Of a stretch of 30,166 bases of DNA, positions 1 to 7,234 are shown in pieces. Location: positions 1-30,166 of the forward strand of contig CAJTLD010000007.1 of assembly GCA_910577065.1 (NCBI GenBank), written 5' to 3'. Positions within the stretch are counted from its first letter, which is position 1, and every line of letters starts with the position of its first letter. The DNA is from an uncultured Lachnospiraceae bacterium (GTDB taxonomy: Bacteria > Bacillota > Clostridia > Lachnospirales > Lachnospiraceae). Below the pieces are notes generated by a model. That model had not been told where the DNA came from. It did no database searches and saw only the letters and a list, made by a program, of their open reading frames with translations. Position numbers and translations under genes: made by a program.

Positions 1-636
1 AAAAAAGTAAACGGAAAAGTCGGTTATGGTTCGTATTCCACAATCCGAAACGCCTGGATACCGAATCCGCCGCAGATTACGGCCGTATTGGGGAGCACGG
101 CAAATTCCGTGGAAGTGTTCTGGAATCCAATCAGCGGGGCGGAGAGTTTTACGGTATACCGATCCACTACGCAGGACGGAAGCTATGAACAGCTTGTTAC
201 GCTTCCCGGTTCTGCAGTCAGCTATATTGATAAAGGCCTGAATATGGGCAGCCCGTATTTTTATAAAGTGGAAGCCGTTGTAAAAAGCTACAAGACGACT
301 GCAAAAAGCGGCTTAAGCAATGCAATGGGCGCTTATCCGGTTCGTAAGACAAATATTACGTCCGTTGCGGCAAACGCGCAGGGAGTGTTGGAAGTGGCCT
401 GGAATCCAATTTTGGACGCGCAGGGTTACCGGGTATACCGGAGCACGGAATTAAACGCAAATTATACGCTTTTAGCCGAACTAACCGGCGCGTCCGTTGC
501 AAATTATGCGGATCCGGCGGCAGAGAGGAATGTGACGTACTACTATAAAATCGTTCCGGTCGGGCTTTATAACGGGGCGGCGGTGTATGGGGACGAATCC
601 CCCGCAGTGTCCGGGATGCTTCCGGCGGCTCCGTAA
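1..636 (+). CDS. FnIII-repeat exported protein, C-terminal part (5' truncated)
   Basis: The reading frame is open from base 1 with no start codon, so the gene begins upstream of the window. The visible 211 residues hold the end of one fibronectin type III repeat and two complete ones. Each has the pattern 'VEVFWNPISGAESFTVYRS' (Trp in strand B, VYRS in strand C, YYYK in strand F). There is no catalytic domain and no sorting signal before the stop, so this C-terminus is only spacer or binding modules. It lies 35 bp before the next FnIII protein and is probably co-transcribed with it, since the gap shows no terminator. Any enzymatic domain would be upstream and unseen. A surface or secreted location is inferred from the repeat type. 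Confidence 0.85.
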   Translation, partial: KKVNGKVGYGSYSTIRNAWIPNPPQITAVLGSTANSVEVFWNPISGAESFTVYRSTTQDGSYEQLVTLPGSAVSYIDKGLNMGSPYFYKVEAVVKSYKTTAKSGLSNAMGAYPVRKTNITSVAANAQGVLEVAWNPILDAQGYRVYRSTELNANYTLLAELTGASVANYADPAAERNVTYYYKIVPVGLYNGAAVYGDESPAVSGMLPAAP

Positions 637-671
637 GCGGATACGATTCAACAAAATTGCAGGAGAAGACC

Positions 672-2381
672 ATGAAAAATATATGTAAAAAAACACTTAT
701 GATCTTATGTTTGCTGCTGGCAGTGTCCGGCGTACCGCAAAAAGTGAAAGCGGCAGGGCCCATACAGGCTCTGGCCGTATCCAGCGGCAAAATTGAATTA
801 ACCTGGGGAATTACAGAGGAAGCGGATCGCTATGCCGTTTACCGGAAAGGGCCTTCGGACAGCAGATTTAAAAAGCTGGCGGAAGTGTCGGCAGTCGCGT
901 ACCGCGATACGTCAGTCAGCGCAGGAGCCGCCTATCTTTACAAAGTTGTCGCCATCAGCCGGGAAACCGGACTGGAACTTTTGAATACGGAAACGACGGT
1001 AAAGGCAAAGGCTCCGCAGAAGACGTCTATTGAACGGGTTGCGGTAAAGAAACCGACGGCAATGCAGATTGTATGGAAAGCCTCTTCGGGCAGCGACGGT
1101 TATCAGATTTTCCGTTCTCAGAACGAGCATGGCAAATACGAGGAAATCGGCAGGGTAACAGGCAAGTCGACTACGTCTTTTACCGACGAAAACGTGATTC
1201 CGGGCAAAGCGTATTTTTATAAAGTGCGGCCCACGAACCAGAACCATATGGGGCTTGGTTCGTTTTCCTCTCCTGCCCGGGGACGGACAATCGCCAAAAC
1301 AACGATTACTTCCATTGCCTCCCTTTCTTCCGACAAGATGCTGATTTCCTGGAAAAAGGTAGCGAACGCCCAATCCTATGAAATATACAGAAGTTCCCAG
1401 GCAAGCGGCAAATTCAGGAAAATTGCAACCGTAAAGGGCTCCGTACGCAAATATACGGACAAAAACGTCAAAAGCGGCAAGAAGTACTATTACCGGATCA
1501 ACGCCACAGGAAATCTCGACGGAAGAAAAATAACAAGCGGTTATTCCGAGGCGGCTTCATTCCGCGCGCTGAAGCAGGTAAAGATTTCCTCCTTAAAGAC
1601 AACGGCAAATGACGAACTTGTGCTGAAATGGGAGAAAGTAGCGGGCGCAACGAAGTACAAAATTTTCCGCGCCACTTCAAAAAACGGTTCCTATAAAAAA
1701 ATTGCAATCGTACCGGGGACAGGCGCCTTAAAACTTTCCTATACGGATAAAAAAGTGTCTTCCGGCAAAACCTATTACTACCGGGTGCAGGCGTATTCGG
1801 AAGAAAAGGGCATTATAAGCGCCGGCAGCGGCAGCAAGTCGGATGCCAAAGGCATTTCCGTCTATTATCAGATTATGGGGGAAACATCCGTAACGGCGGA
1901 ACAGATGGCGTCGTTTTACAAAGCTTCCGGCAAATCGTACCCGTCCGCGCTTTACAAAGACAAGGGCGCAAAGAATATTGAGAAATTCTGCGAAATTGTA
2001 ATAGAAGAAAGCGAAAACGAAGGCGTAAAGGCGGAGGTAATTTTTGCCCAGGTATGCCTGGAAACCGGATACTTGCAGTTTTACGGGCAGGTAAGCGCTT
2101 CGCAGTGTAATTTTTCAGGCCTAGGCGCTACGGACGACGGCGCAGCCGGGGCTACGTTTCCGGATGTCAGGACGGGGATCCGGGCGCAGGTACAGCATTT
2201 GAAAGGTTACGCGTCCAAAGAGCCTTTAAACCAGGCGTGCGTGGATCCGAGGTTTACATATCTTTCTGCAAGACGCGGCAGCGCAAAACATGTAGAAGAT
2301 CTTGGGGGCGGCAACTGGGCCACGGATCCGGACTATGCCGTTAAGCTAAAACGCCTGATTAACGCAATGAAAAGTTATTAA
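672..2381 (+). CDS. Secreted FnIII-repeat protein with C-terminal glucosaminidase domain
   Basis: A 569-residue exported protein. I chose ATG 672 because AGGAGA (661-666) lies 5 nt upstream; an in-frame TTG at 657 has no site. Residues 1-27 form a signal peptide (Lys-rich start, LMILCLLLAVSGV core, cleavage near VKAA). Residues about 30-405 carry four FnIII repeats (VYRKG, IFRSQ, IYRSS and IFRAT strands, each followed by YFYKV/YYYRV). Residues about 410-569 resemble the glucosaminidase family (PF01832, LytG/FlgJ-like), which cleaves N-acetylglucosaminyl bonds in peptidoglycan. The motif EVIFAQVCLETGYLQF places the likely catalytic acid at Glu464. Cell-wall remodelling or daughter-cell separation is the expected role. 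The AraC-family gene follows after 23 bp. The repeats resemble those of the truncated upstream gene, suggesting the pair arose by duplication. Confident of family, less of exact substrate. Confidence 0.85.
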   Translation: MKNICKKTLMILCLLLAVSGVPQKVKAAGPIQALAVSSGKIELTWGITEEADRYAVYRKGPSDSRFKKLAEVSAVAYRDTSVSAGAAYLYKVVAISRETGLELLNTETTVKAKAPQKTSIERVAVKKPTAMQIVWKASSGSDGYQIFRSQNEHGKYEEIGRVTGKSTTSFTDENVIPGKAYFYKVRPTNQNHMGLGSFSSPARGRTIAKTTITSIASLSSDKMLISWKKVANAQSYEIYRSSQASGKFRKIATVKGSVRKYTDKNVKSGKKYYYRINATGNLDGRKITSGYSEAASFRALKQVKISSLKTTANDELVLKWEKVAGATKYKIFRATSKNGSYKKIAIVPGTGALKLSYTDKKVSSGKTYYYRVQAYSEEKGIISAGSGSKSDAKGISVYYQIMGETSVTAEQMASFYKASGKSYPSALYKDKGAKNIEKFCEIVIEESENEGVKAEVIFAQVCLETGYLQFYGQVSASQCNFSGLGATDDGAAGATFPDVRTGIRAQVQHLKGYASKEPLNQACVDPRFTYLSARRGSAKHVEDLGGGNWATDPDYAVKLKRLINAMKSY

Positions 2382-2404
2382 AGACGGTATACGGAGGGGT
2401 GCGG

Positions 2405-3297
2405 ATGACTGGCAAAAAGAAACAGGGGATTGAATTTCGTTATTATGAAATCCCGCATGGGGAACATTTGCTGGCTTTGACGGGCGATAACCCGAACCAG
2501 GAATATGCGGCGGAATCTCCCTTGCCCAAGCTGTATTTCCATAATCTGTTGGAAGTGGGATACTGCAGCTGGGGTGAAGGCATTATTGCCTTTGAAACGG
2601 CAGAGGCGCCTTATAAAGCGGGGACGCTTGCCATTATCCCGCCCAACTGCCCGCATTTTATCCACGACAGCTGCCCCTCGGGCAGCAGATGGGAATATCT
2701 TTATATCAGCCCGCAGGAACTTCTGCGCGGATTTTATCCGGATAACCCGCTGTTTATAAAAAAAATTACAGAGCAGCTGAAAAAGGAACAGTGCTTTTTT
2801 TGCGGCGGTCATAATAAGCTGTTTGCGCTGGTGCGCATGATTCTGGATGAATGCCCGGGGAGTATCTCAGGGGGCTTTTGCTTGCGTTTTTGATTTCTGC
2901 AGCCGGCTGCCAGACGGAGGGCGGGGCTTGCCAGCCTGAACATTATACGCAGAATGGGGGCATACGGCACATTACGGCGGCGCTGGAGTATATTTCCAAA
3001 AATTATATGGATAATATCAGGATGGAAACGCTTGCGGAAACCTGCAACTTAAGTGAAACGCATTTCAGGCGTCTGTTTGCGGAATATATGAACATGGCGC
3101 CGCTTGCGTATATCAATTTGGTGCGCATCAAACAGGCGTGCGAACTGATTCGGAATACGGGATGCTCTATGGAAGACGCGGCGGCGAGGGTAGGCTATAC
3201 GGCGGTGTCGTCTTTTAACCGGAATTTCCGCAAGATTATGGGGATATCGCCTTACCAGTATAAAAAGAGTGGTGAAAATCACCAAAGCATTTCGTGA
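2405..3297 (+). pseudogene. AraC-family transcriptional regulator, frameshifted
   Basis: Two overlapping frames together make one regulator. Frame one (2405-2893; GGAGGGG at 2393-2399 before the ATG) encodes an AraC N-terminal cupin-like ligand-binding region, with LYFHNLLEVGYCSWGEG and AIIPPNCPHFIHD typical of the strand that lines the pocket. Frame two, which becomes readable at about 2851 and runs to 3297, encodes the two helix-turn-helix motifs (METLAETCNLSETHFRRLF, then AAARVGYTAVSSFNRNFRK and GISPYQY). One missing G in the run 2857-2860 would explain the break: five Gs would read Cys-Pro-Gly-Glu-Tyr-Leu straight through. As written the first product stops at 2893 without any DNA-binding domain. 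It could be a sequencing error, a real null allele or slippage at the G run. Its position suggests it senses a sugar and activates the transporter genes that follow. Confidence 0.85.
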
Positions 3298-3360
3298 AAT
3301 ATATGCATTTTATCCTCAAATAATTGGTAAATTGTATATAATTTGGCTAAATTTTTGTGC

Positions 3361-3406
3361 AAAGAGTAGATTTAATCATAAAGATGGTTGAATCTGCTCT
3401 TTTTTT
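3361..3406 (+). terminator. Intrinsic terminator after the AraC-type gene
   Basis: Bases 3361-3379 pair with 3384-3402 over 19 positions (a few G-U), with a 4-nt loop, and the T run 3400-3406 follows. It insulates the regulator from the transporter operon. Confidence 0.85.
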
Positions 3407-3437
3407 GGTCGGATATGAGAACATCTGACGCGGGAAA

Positions 3438-3454
3438 ATTGGTATAATGCCAAT
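3438..3454 (+). promoter_or_regulatory. Extended -10 promoter of the sugar transporter operon, inside an inverted repeat
   Basis: TGGTATAAT (3440-3448) is a perfect extended -10 element (TGn plus TATAAT). No TTGACA-like hexamer stands 16-18 bp upstream, as is common for activator-dependent promoters. The element is nested in the inverted repeat ATTGG-N7-CCAAT (3438-3454). Transcription would start near 3455, leaving a leader of about 118 nt before the binding-protein gene. Promoter function is inferred from sequence only. Confidence 0.55.
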
Positions 3455-3479
3455 ATAAACAAAACGGAAATAGGTTTTA

Positions 3480-3496
3480 ATGTGTACAACTCACAT
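3480..3496 (+). promoter_or_regulatory. Possible operator, inverted repeat ATGTG-N7-CACAT
   Basis: Second inverted repeat with 5-bp arms and a 7-bp centre, 42 bp (about four helical turns) downstream of the one around the -10 element and within the leader of the transporter mRNA. It could bind a regulator. Arms this short also occur by chance. Confidence 0.3.
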
Positions 3497-3572
3497 AATA
3501 TCATTCGGCCGGATGAGAATTCAAATTTCCTGTTTATGAAACTCAACAAAGTTTTTTTGGGAGGAAACCATA

Positions 3573-5003
3573 ATGAAAAGAAAATTATTGTCACTTTTAT
3601 TAGTTGGCGCAATGTCAGCAACCATGTTTGCAGGATGCGGCAACGGCGGTACGGATACGAATGCACCGGCAGACGACGCATCAAATACTGCGGATGGCGC
3701 GGCAGCAAATTCCGAGGCTCCGGTGGAGGATGTTTCCTCAGATTCCGAAGTTCCTGAAGACGATGCTTCCGGAGAACCGCAGACCTTAAAGGTAGCGGCT
3801 TTTGAAGGCGGTTACGGTGCGGATATGTGGTCAGAAGTTGCAACGGCTTTTGAAGATTCACATCCTGGCGTTACCGTAGAACTTACGGTTGACAAACAGT
3901 TAGAGGACGTAATCAGCCCAAGCATGAGAGCTGGCGATTATCCGGATGTCGTACATCTTGCAACCGGACGTGATGCGGCTTTGACAGAGACATTGACAAA
4001 AGAAAAAGCGCTTCTTCCGCTGACTGACGTACTGGATATGACAGTACCGGGCGAAAGTGTAACAGTAAAGGATAAGATTATTCCTGGTTTTGTTGATACA
4101 CTTGGAACCAACCCATATGGTGACGGCGTAACTTATTACGCACCGATGTTCTACAGCCCATGCGGATTATTCTACAATGCAGGCCTGTTCACAGAAAAGG
4201 GCTGGACTGTTCCGACGACATGGGATGAGATGTGGGAGTTGGGTGACAAGGCCAAAGAAGAAGGCATTGCATTATTCACCTATCCTACCACAGGTTATTT
4301 TGACGCATTTACATATGCCCTGTTATCATCTGCAGGCGGCTCTGACTTCTACAACAGCTGCATGACATATGAAGATGGTATCTGGGAAAGTGAAAATGCA
4401 ACTAAGGTATTTGAATTAATCGGCAAACTTGCAGGTTATACGGAAGGCACAACCGTTGCAAATGCAAACAACGAGAACTTCACAAAGAACCAGCAGTTAA
4501 TCCTTGACAACAAAGCAATCTTCTGCCCGAACGGCACATGGCTGCCTGGCGAAATGGCAGAGGCTCCAAGGGCTGACGGTTTTGAATGGGGCTTTATGGC
4601 AGTTCCTGCAGTAAACGCAGGCGAGAGCGGAGCTTCCTTTACATTCTTCGAGCAGATGTGGATTCCTGCAGAAGCAGCTAATCCGGATCTGGCAAAAGAA
4701 TTTGTAGCTTATATGTATTCTGACGAAGCAGCTGCAATCTTTGCAAAAGCAGGCGCTGTTCAGCCAATTGAAGGCATGAGCGATACGCTTGAAGGCGACA
4801 ACAAGTTGTTCTACAGCATCTATGACAACGGTGCAACAGCAGTTATGGGCGGATTCGCATCCACGACTCCTGTAGAAGGCGTTTCCATGGCAGATACATT
4901 ATTCGACACTGTAAACAGTATCGTAAGCGGCGACAAGACGGTTGCTGACTGGCAGGCGGCTGTAGAGGCAGCAAGTGATCAGTTAAGAGATGCAATGGAA
5001 TAA
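3573..5003 (+). CDS. Sugar ABC transporter substrate-binding lipoprotein (CUT1 type)
   Basis: A 476-residue extracellular solute-binding protein of the family 1 type. ATG 3573 follows GGGAGGAAA. Residues 1-22 are a lipoprotein signal with lipobox F-A-G-C, so Cys22 would be lipidated and anchor the protein to the outer face of the membrane. Residues about 23-68 are a low-complexity Ala/Asp/Ser/Glu linker. The mature domain opens with LKVAAFEGGYGADMWSEV and has the usual hinge features, including PDVVHLATGRDAA, PCGLFYNAGLFTEKG and WIPAEAANPDLAKEFVAYM. It delivers a sugar to the two permeases downstream. An N-acetylhexosamine-containing sugar or galacto-N-biose would fit the adjacent GH101 gene, but specificity cannot be read from sequence. 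A stem-loop follows the stop, as often seen where the binding protein is made in excess. Confidence 0.92.
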   Translation: MKRKLLSLLLVGAMSATMFAGCGNGGTDTNAPADDASNTADGAAANSEAPVEDVSSDSEVPEDDASGEPQTLKVAAFEGGYGADMWSEVATAFEDSHPGVTVELTVDKQLEDVISPSMRAGDYPDVVHLATGRDAALTETLTKEKALLPLTDVLDMTVPGESVTVKDKIIPGFVDTLGTNPYGDGVTYYAPMFYSPCGLFYNAGLFTEKGWTVPTTWDEMWELGDKAKEEGIALFTYPTTGYFDAFTYALLSSAGGSDFYNSCMTYEDGIWESENATKVFELIGKLAGYTEGTTVANANNENFTKNQQLILDNKAIFCPNGTWLPGEMAEAPRADGFEWGFMAVPAVNAGESGASFTFFEQMWIPAEAANPDLAKEFVAYMYSDEAAAIFAKAGAVQPIEGMSDTLEGDNKLFYSIYDNGATAVMGGFASTTPVEGVSMADTLFDTVNSIVSGDKTVADWQAAVEAASDQLRDAME

Positions 5004-5052
5004 GATATAACATGCAGGCGATCGATTCGAGACGCAATGGATAAAGTATAGC

Positions 5053-5093
5053 AAGGGGCGTTCTGGAGATTTCTACTTCTGGAACGCCCTTTT
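5053..5093 (+). terminator. Attenuating stem-loop between binding protein and permeases
   Basis: An 11-bp stem (5053-5063 with 5082-5092, including GGGCGTTC/GAACGCCC and one G-U) is followed by only a short T run (5090-5093). It is probably a partial terminator or 3'-end stabiliser that gives more binding-protein mRNA than permease mRNA. Confidence 0.7.
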
Positions 5094-5168
5094 CCAATCA
5101 GCAGGCCTATGCAGATATGGGGGCAGGGTGTGCCAAAATAAGGAATATAAGGAAATGGAGGTATGAGC

Positions 5169-6059
5169 GTGAAAAAGAGTAAGGCAAGAAGTGTTTTTAT
5201 TGGGGTATGTGTAATACCTGCCGTTGTATTGTTTGTTATTTTTATGTTAGTTCCAACATTTAACGTCTTTAAGATGTCCATGTATAAATGGGGCGGATTT
5301 TCCAACTCTAAGACTTTTGTAGGCCTGGAAAACTTTAAAACATTAATGGCAGATTCAAACTTCTTCCGGTCATTTCAGAATACGGTGCTGTTAGTTGTCT
5401 GTGTTACGGTTGTAACCATGGCTCTTTCCCTGATTTTTGCGGCAATCATCTCAAGGGAAAAAATCAAGGGAGAGAATTTTTTCAGAATTATCTTTTACAT
5501 ACCAAACATCTTATCGGTTGTTGTCATTTCCGCTATCTTTTCAGCGATATATGATCCGACCAGCGGGCTTTTAAACAGTATTCTGGGGATTTTCCGGGGA
5601 AGCGATAATCCGATCCTTTGGTTAGGCGATCAGAAAATTGTAATTTACAGCCTGGTGATTGCAATGATCTGGCAGGCGATTGGGTATTACATGGTTATGT
5701 ATATGGCAAGTATGGCAAGCGTTCCGGAGAGCCTTTATGAATCGGCGGACATGGAAGGCGCGGGCAAAATCCAGCAGTTCTTTTCCATTACGCTGCCGCT
5801 TATCTGGACCAACATCAGAACCACGCTGACGTTTTTCATTATCAGTTCCATCAACTTAAGTTTCCAGTTTGTAAAAGTACTTACAAGCGGCGGGCCGGAC
5901 GGTTCTACGGAAGTATTCTTAAGCTATATGTACAAACAGGCATATACGAACTCTTCTTACGGATACGGTATGGCAATCGGCGTTGTAGTATTTTTGTTCT
6001 CATTTGCTTTATCGGCTTTGGTAAACTTCGTTACCAAGAGAGAACCATTGGAATTTTAA
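5169..6059 (+). CDS. Sugar ABC transporter permease 1 (CUT1, MalF/UgpA-like)
   Basis: A 296-residue integral membrane subunit of the carbohydrate importer. I prefer GTG 5169 as start because GGAGG (5157-5161) stands 7 nt before it; the ATG at 5163 is only 1 nt from that site. It has about six transmembrane segments, beginning VFIGVCVIPAVVLFVIFML. The EAA loop that docks on the ATPase is visible as ESLYESADMEGAGKIQQFF, followed by ITLPLIW. It forms the membrane channel with the second permease, 12 bp downstream. The substrate is that of the preceding lipoprotein. No ATP-binding subunit is encoded in the operon, so a shared MsmX/MsiK-type ATPase elsewhere is expected from knowledge of CUT1 systems. 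Confidence 0.92.
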   Translation: MKKSKARSVFIGVCVIPAVVLFVIFMLVPTFNVFKMSMYKWGGFSNSKTFVGLENFKTLMADSNFFRSFQNTVLLVVCVTVVTMALSLIFAAIISREKIKGENFFRIIFYIPNILSVVVISAIFSAIYDPTSGLLNSILGIFRGSDNPILWLGDQKIVIYSLVIAMIWQAIGYYMVMYMASMASVPESLYESADMEGAGKIQQFFSITLPLIWTNIRTTLTFFIISSINLSFQFVKVLTSGGPDGSTEVFLSYMYKQAYTNSSYGYGMAIGVVVFLFSFALSALVNFVTKREPLEF

Positions 6060-6071
6060 GGGGGTGTATGC

Positions 6072-6953
6072 ATGAAGAAGAAAAAAGAACTGAGTTTGAA
6101 TACGCTGTATCGGATTTTTATTTATGTTGTGCTGATTACACTCGCAATCAGCATTATTGTACCGGTAGGCTGGGTATTTGTGGCGTCCATTAAGGAAAAC
6201 TCCGAATTTTACGGAAGTCCTTGGACAATGCCGAAAGGATTTTATTTTCAGAACTTTATAGACGCGTTTGAAAAAGCAAACATGGGCGCTTATTTTATGA
6301 ACTCTGTCATAGTAACGGCGCTTGCGCTCGTGATTTTGCTTGTAGTGGCTCTCCCGGCGGCCTATGTACTGGCAAGGTACCGTTTCTGGGGAAGCAAATT
6401 GATCAATACTTTATTTATGGGAGGCCTGTTTATTAACGTAAACTATATTGTAGTCCCGATTTTCCTGATGTTTGTGGATGCGGACACATTGATCCGAAAA
6501 ATCGGGGGCGACGGATTCTTTTTAAATAACCTGTTTGTTGTGGCGTTGGTATATGCAGCGACAGCCCTGCCGTTTACCATTTACCTGTTGTCCGGTTTCT
6601 TTGTGACGATACCAAGGGATTATGAAGAAGCGGCATATGTAGACGGAAGCGGTTATTTCCGGACTATGATCAAGATTATGATGCCGATGGCAATGCCGAG
6701 TATCATTACGGTTATCCTGTTTAACTTCCTGTCATTTTGGAATGAATACGTTATATCCATGACTTTGCTGACAAAGGATGCCAAGACGCTTCCGGTAGGC
6801 CTTATGAACCTGATGCAGGCGCAGAGGGCTGCGGCAAACTACGGGCAGCTTTATGCGGGTCTTGTAATCGTTATGCTTCCGACCCTGATCCTTTATATTA
6901 TGGTCCAGAAGAAGCTGACACAGGGTATGAGCCTTGGCGGATTGAAGGGTTAA
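6072..6953 (+). CDS. Sugar ABC transporter permease 2 (CUT1, MalG/UgpE-like)
   Basis: A 293-residue second membrane subunit. ATG 6072 follows AAGGGGGTG. It has the MalG-type plan: N-terminal segment ISIIVPVGWVFVASIKENSEF, then YVLARYRFWGSK after the second transmembrane helix, and the EAA loop IPRDYEEAAYVDGSGYFRT before IMMPMAMPSIITV. The C-terminus ends QKKLTQGMSLGGLKG, the classical tail of this subfamily. It pairs with permease 1 to import the sugar bound by the lipoprotein. A small membrane-protein gene starts 15 bp after its stop, so all four are likely translated from one transcript. Confidence 0.93.
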   Translation: MKKKKELSLNTLYRIFIYVVLITLAISIIVPVGWVFVASIKENSEFYGSPWTMPKGFYFQNFIDAFEKANMGAYFMNSVIVTALALVILLVVALPAAYVLARYRFWGSKLINTLFMGGLFINVNYIVVPIFLMFVDADTLIRKIGGDGFFLNNLFVVALVYAATALPFTIYLLSGFFVTIPRDYEEAAYVDGSGYFRTMIKIMMPMAMPSIITVILFNFLSFWNEYVISMTLLTKDAKTLPVGLMNLMQAQRAAANYGQLYAGLVIVMLPTLILYIMVQKKLTQGMSLGGLKG

Positions 6954-6968
6954 TAAGGAGGGAATGCT

Positions 6969-7133
6969 ATGAAATGGTTAATCAGAATTTTATATTTGGT
7001 TGTTTTTGTCGTAAGCATGGCGCTTGTTATCGTCGGCCAGCGTAATATCGGCCCGACAGGCCTTCTGACCATGCTGGTTGGCCTTGCAGGGATTCTCGTT
7101 CTTCTTTTCCTGTACAACAGAAAGTATCAATAA
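6969..7133 (+). CDS. 54-residue membrane protein, DUF6903-like
   Basis: A short gene behind permease 2, with an excellent ribosome site (AAGGAGGG, 6955-6962) 6 nt before ATG 6969. The product starts MKWLIRILYLVVFVVSMALV, has a central IVGQRNIGPTGLL turn, and ends with a second hydrophobic stretch and LYNRKYQ: two transmembrane helices and a positively charged tail. From memory this is the pattern of the DUF6903 family, small proteins found next to CUT1 transporters in Firmicutes. The function is unknown; a helper of the transporter is only a guess from its place in the operon. An out-of-frame ATG at 6964 reads Met-Leu-stop and its stop overlaps the real start, which I regard as incidental. 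Confidence 0.85.
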   Translation: MKWLIRILYLVVFVVSMALVIVGQRNIGPTGLLTMLVGLAGILVLLFLYNRKYQ

Positions 7134-7145
7134 CCGATGGTAGGA

Positions 7146-7178
7146 CTACCCGCTTCTGTGTATAACAGGAGCGGGTAG
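7146..7178 (+). terminator. 14-bp hairpin lacking a U-tract, between transporter operon and GH101 gene
   Basis: Bases 7146-7159 pair with 7165-7178 over 14 positions (one G-U) around a 5-nt loop. The sequence after it is CCGCTTTGG, not a T run. It may therefore be a leaky terminator or an mRNA processing or stability hairpin that sets the ratio between transporter and GH101 expression. Confidence 0.6.
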
Positions 7179-7183
7179 CCGCT

Positions 7184-7212
7184 TTGGAACAGAATTTGGT
7201 AATTAGTGTAAA
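7184..7212 (+). promoter_or_regulatory. Weak promoter candidate for the first GH101 gene
   Basis: TTGGAA (7184-7189), a 17-bp spacer and TGTAAA (7207-7212), each matching consensus at four of six bases. It lies just after the hairpin and before the ribosome site. Read-through from the transporter operon is an alternative. Confidence 0.3.
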
Positions 7213-7234
7213 CTATATAAGGAGGAATTTAATA

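Noticed and set aside
356..790. Minus-strand ORF across the end of the first FnIII gene
   Set aside because: Antisense to well-supported coding sequence and crossing two gene ends, with an Arg/Pro-rich product that resembles no family.
559..2381. CRISPR-like or tandem DNA repeats in the FnIII region
   Set aside because: The repetition is at protein-domain level with diverged DNA; no regular short repeats with spacers.
3337..3342. TATAAT upstream of the transporter operon
   Set aside because: It lacks a usable -35 or TG extension, and the terminator at 3361-3406 would stop its transcript almost at once.
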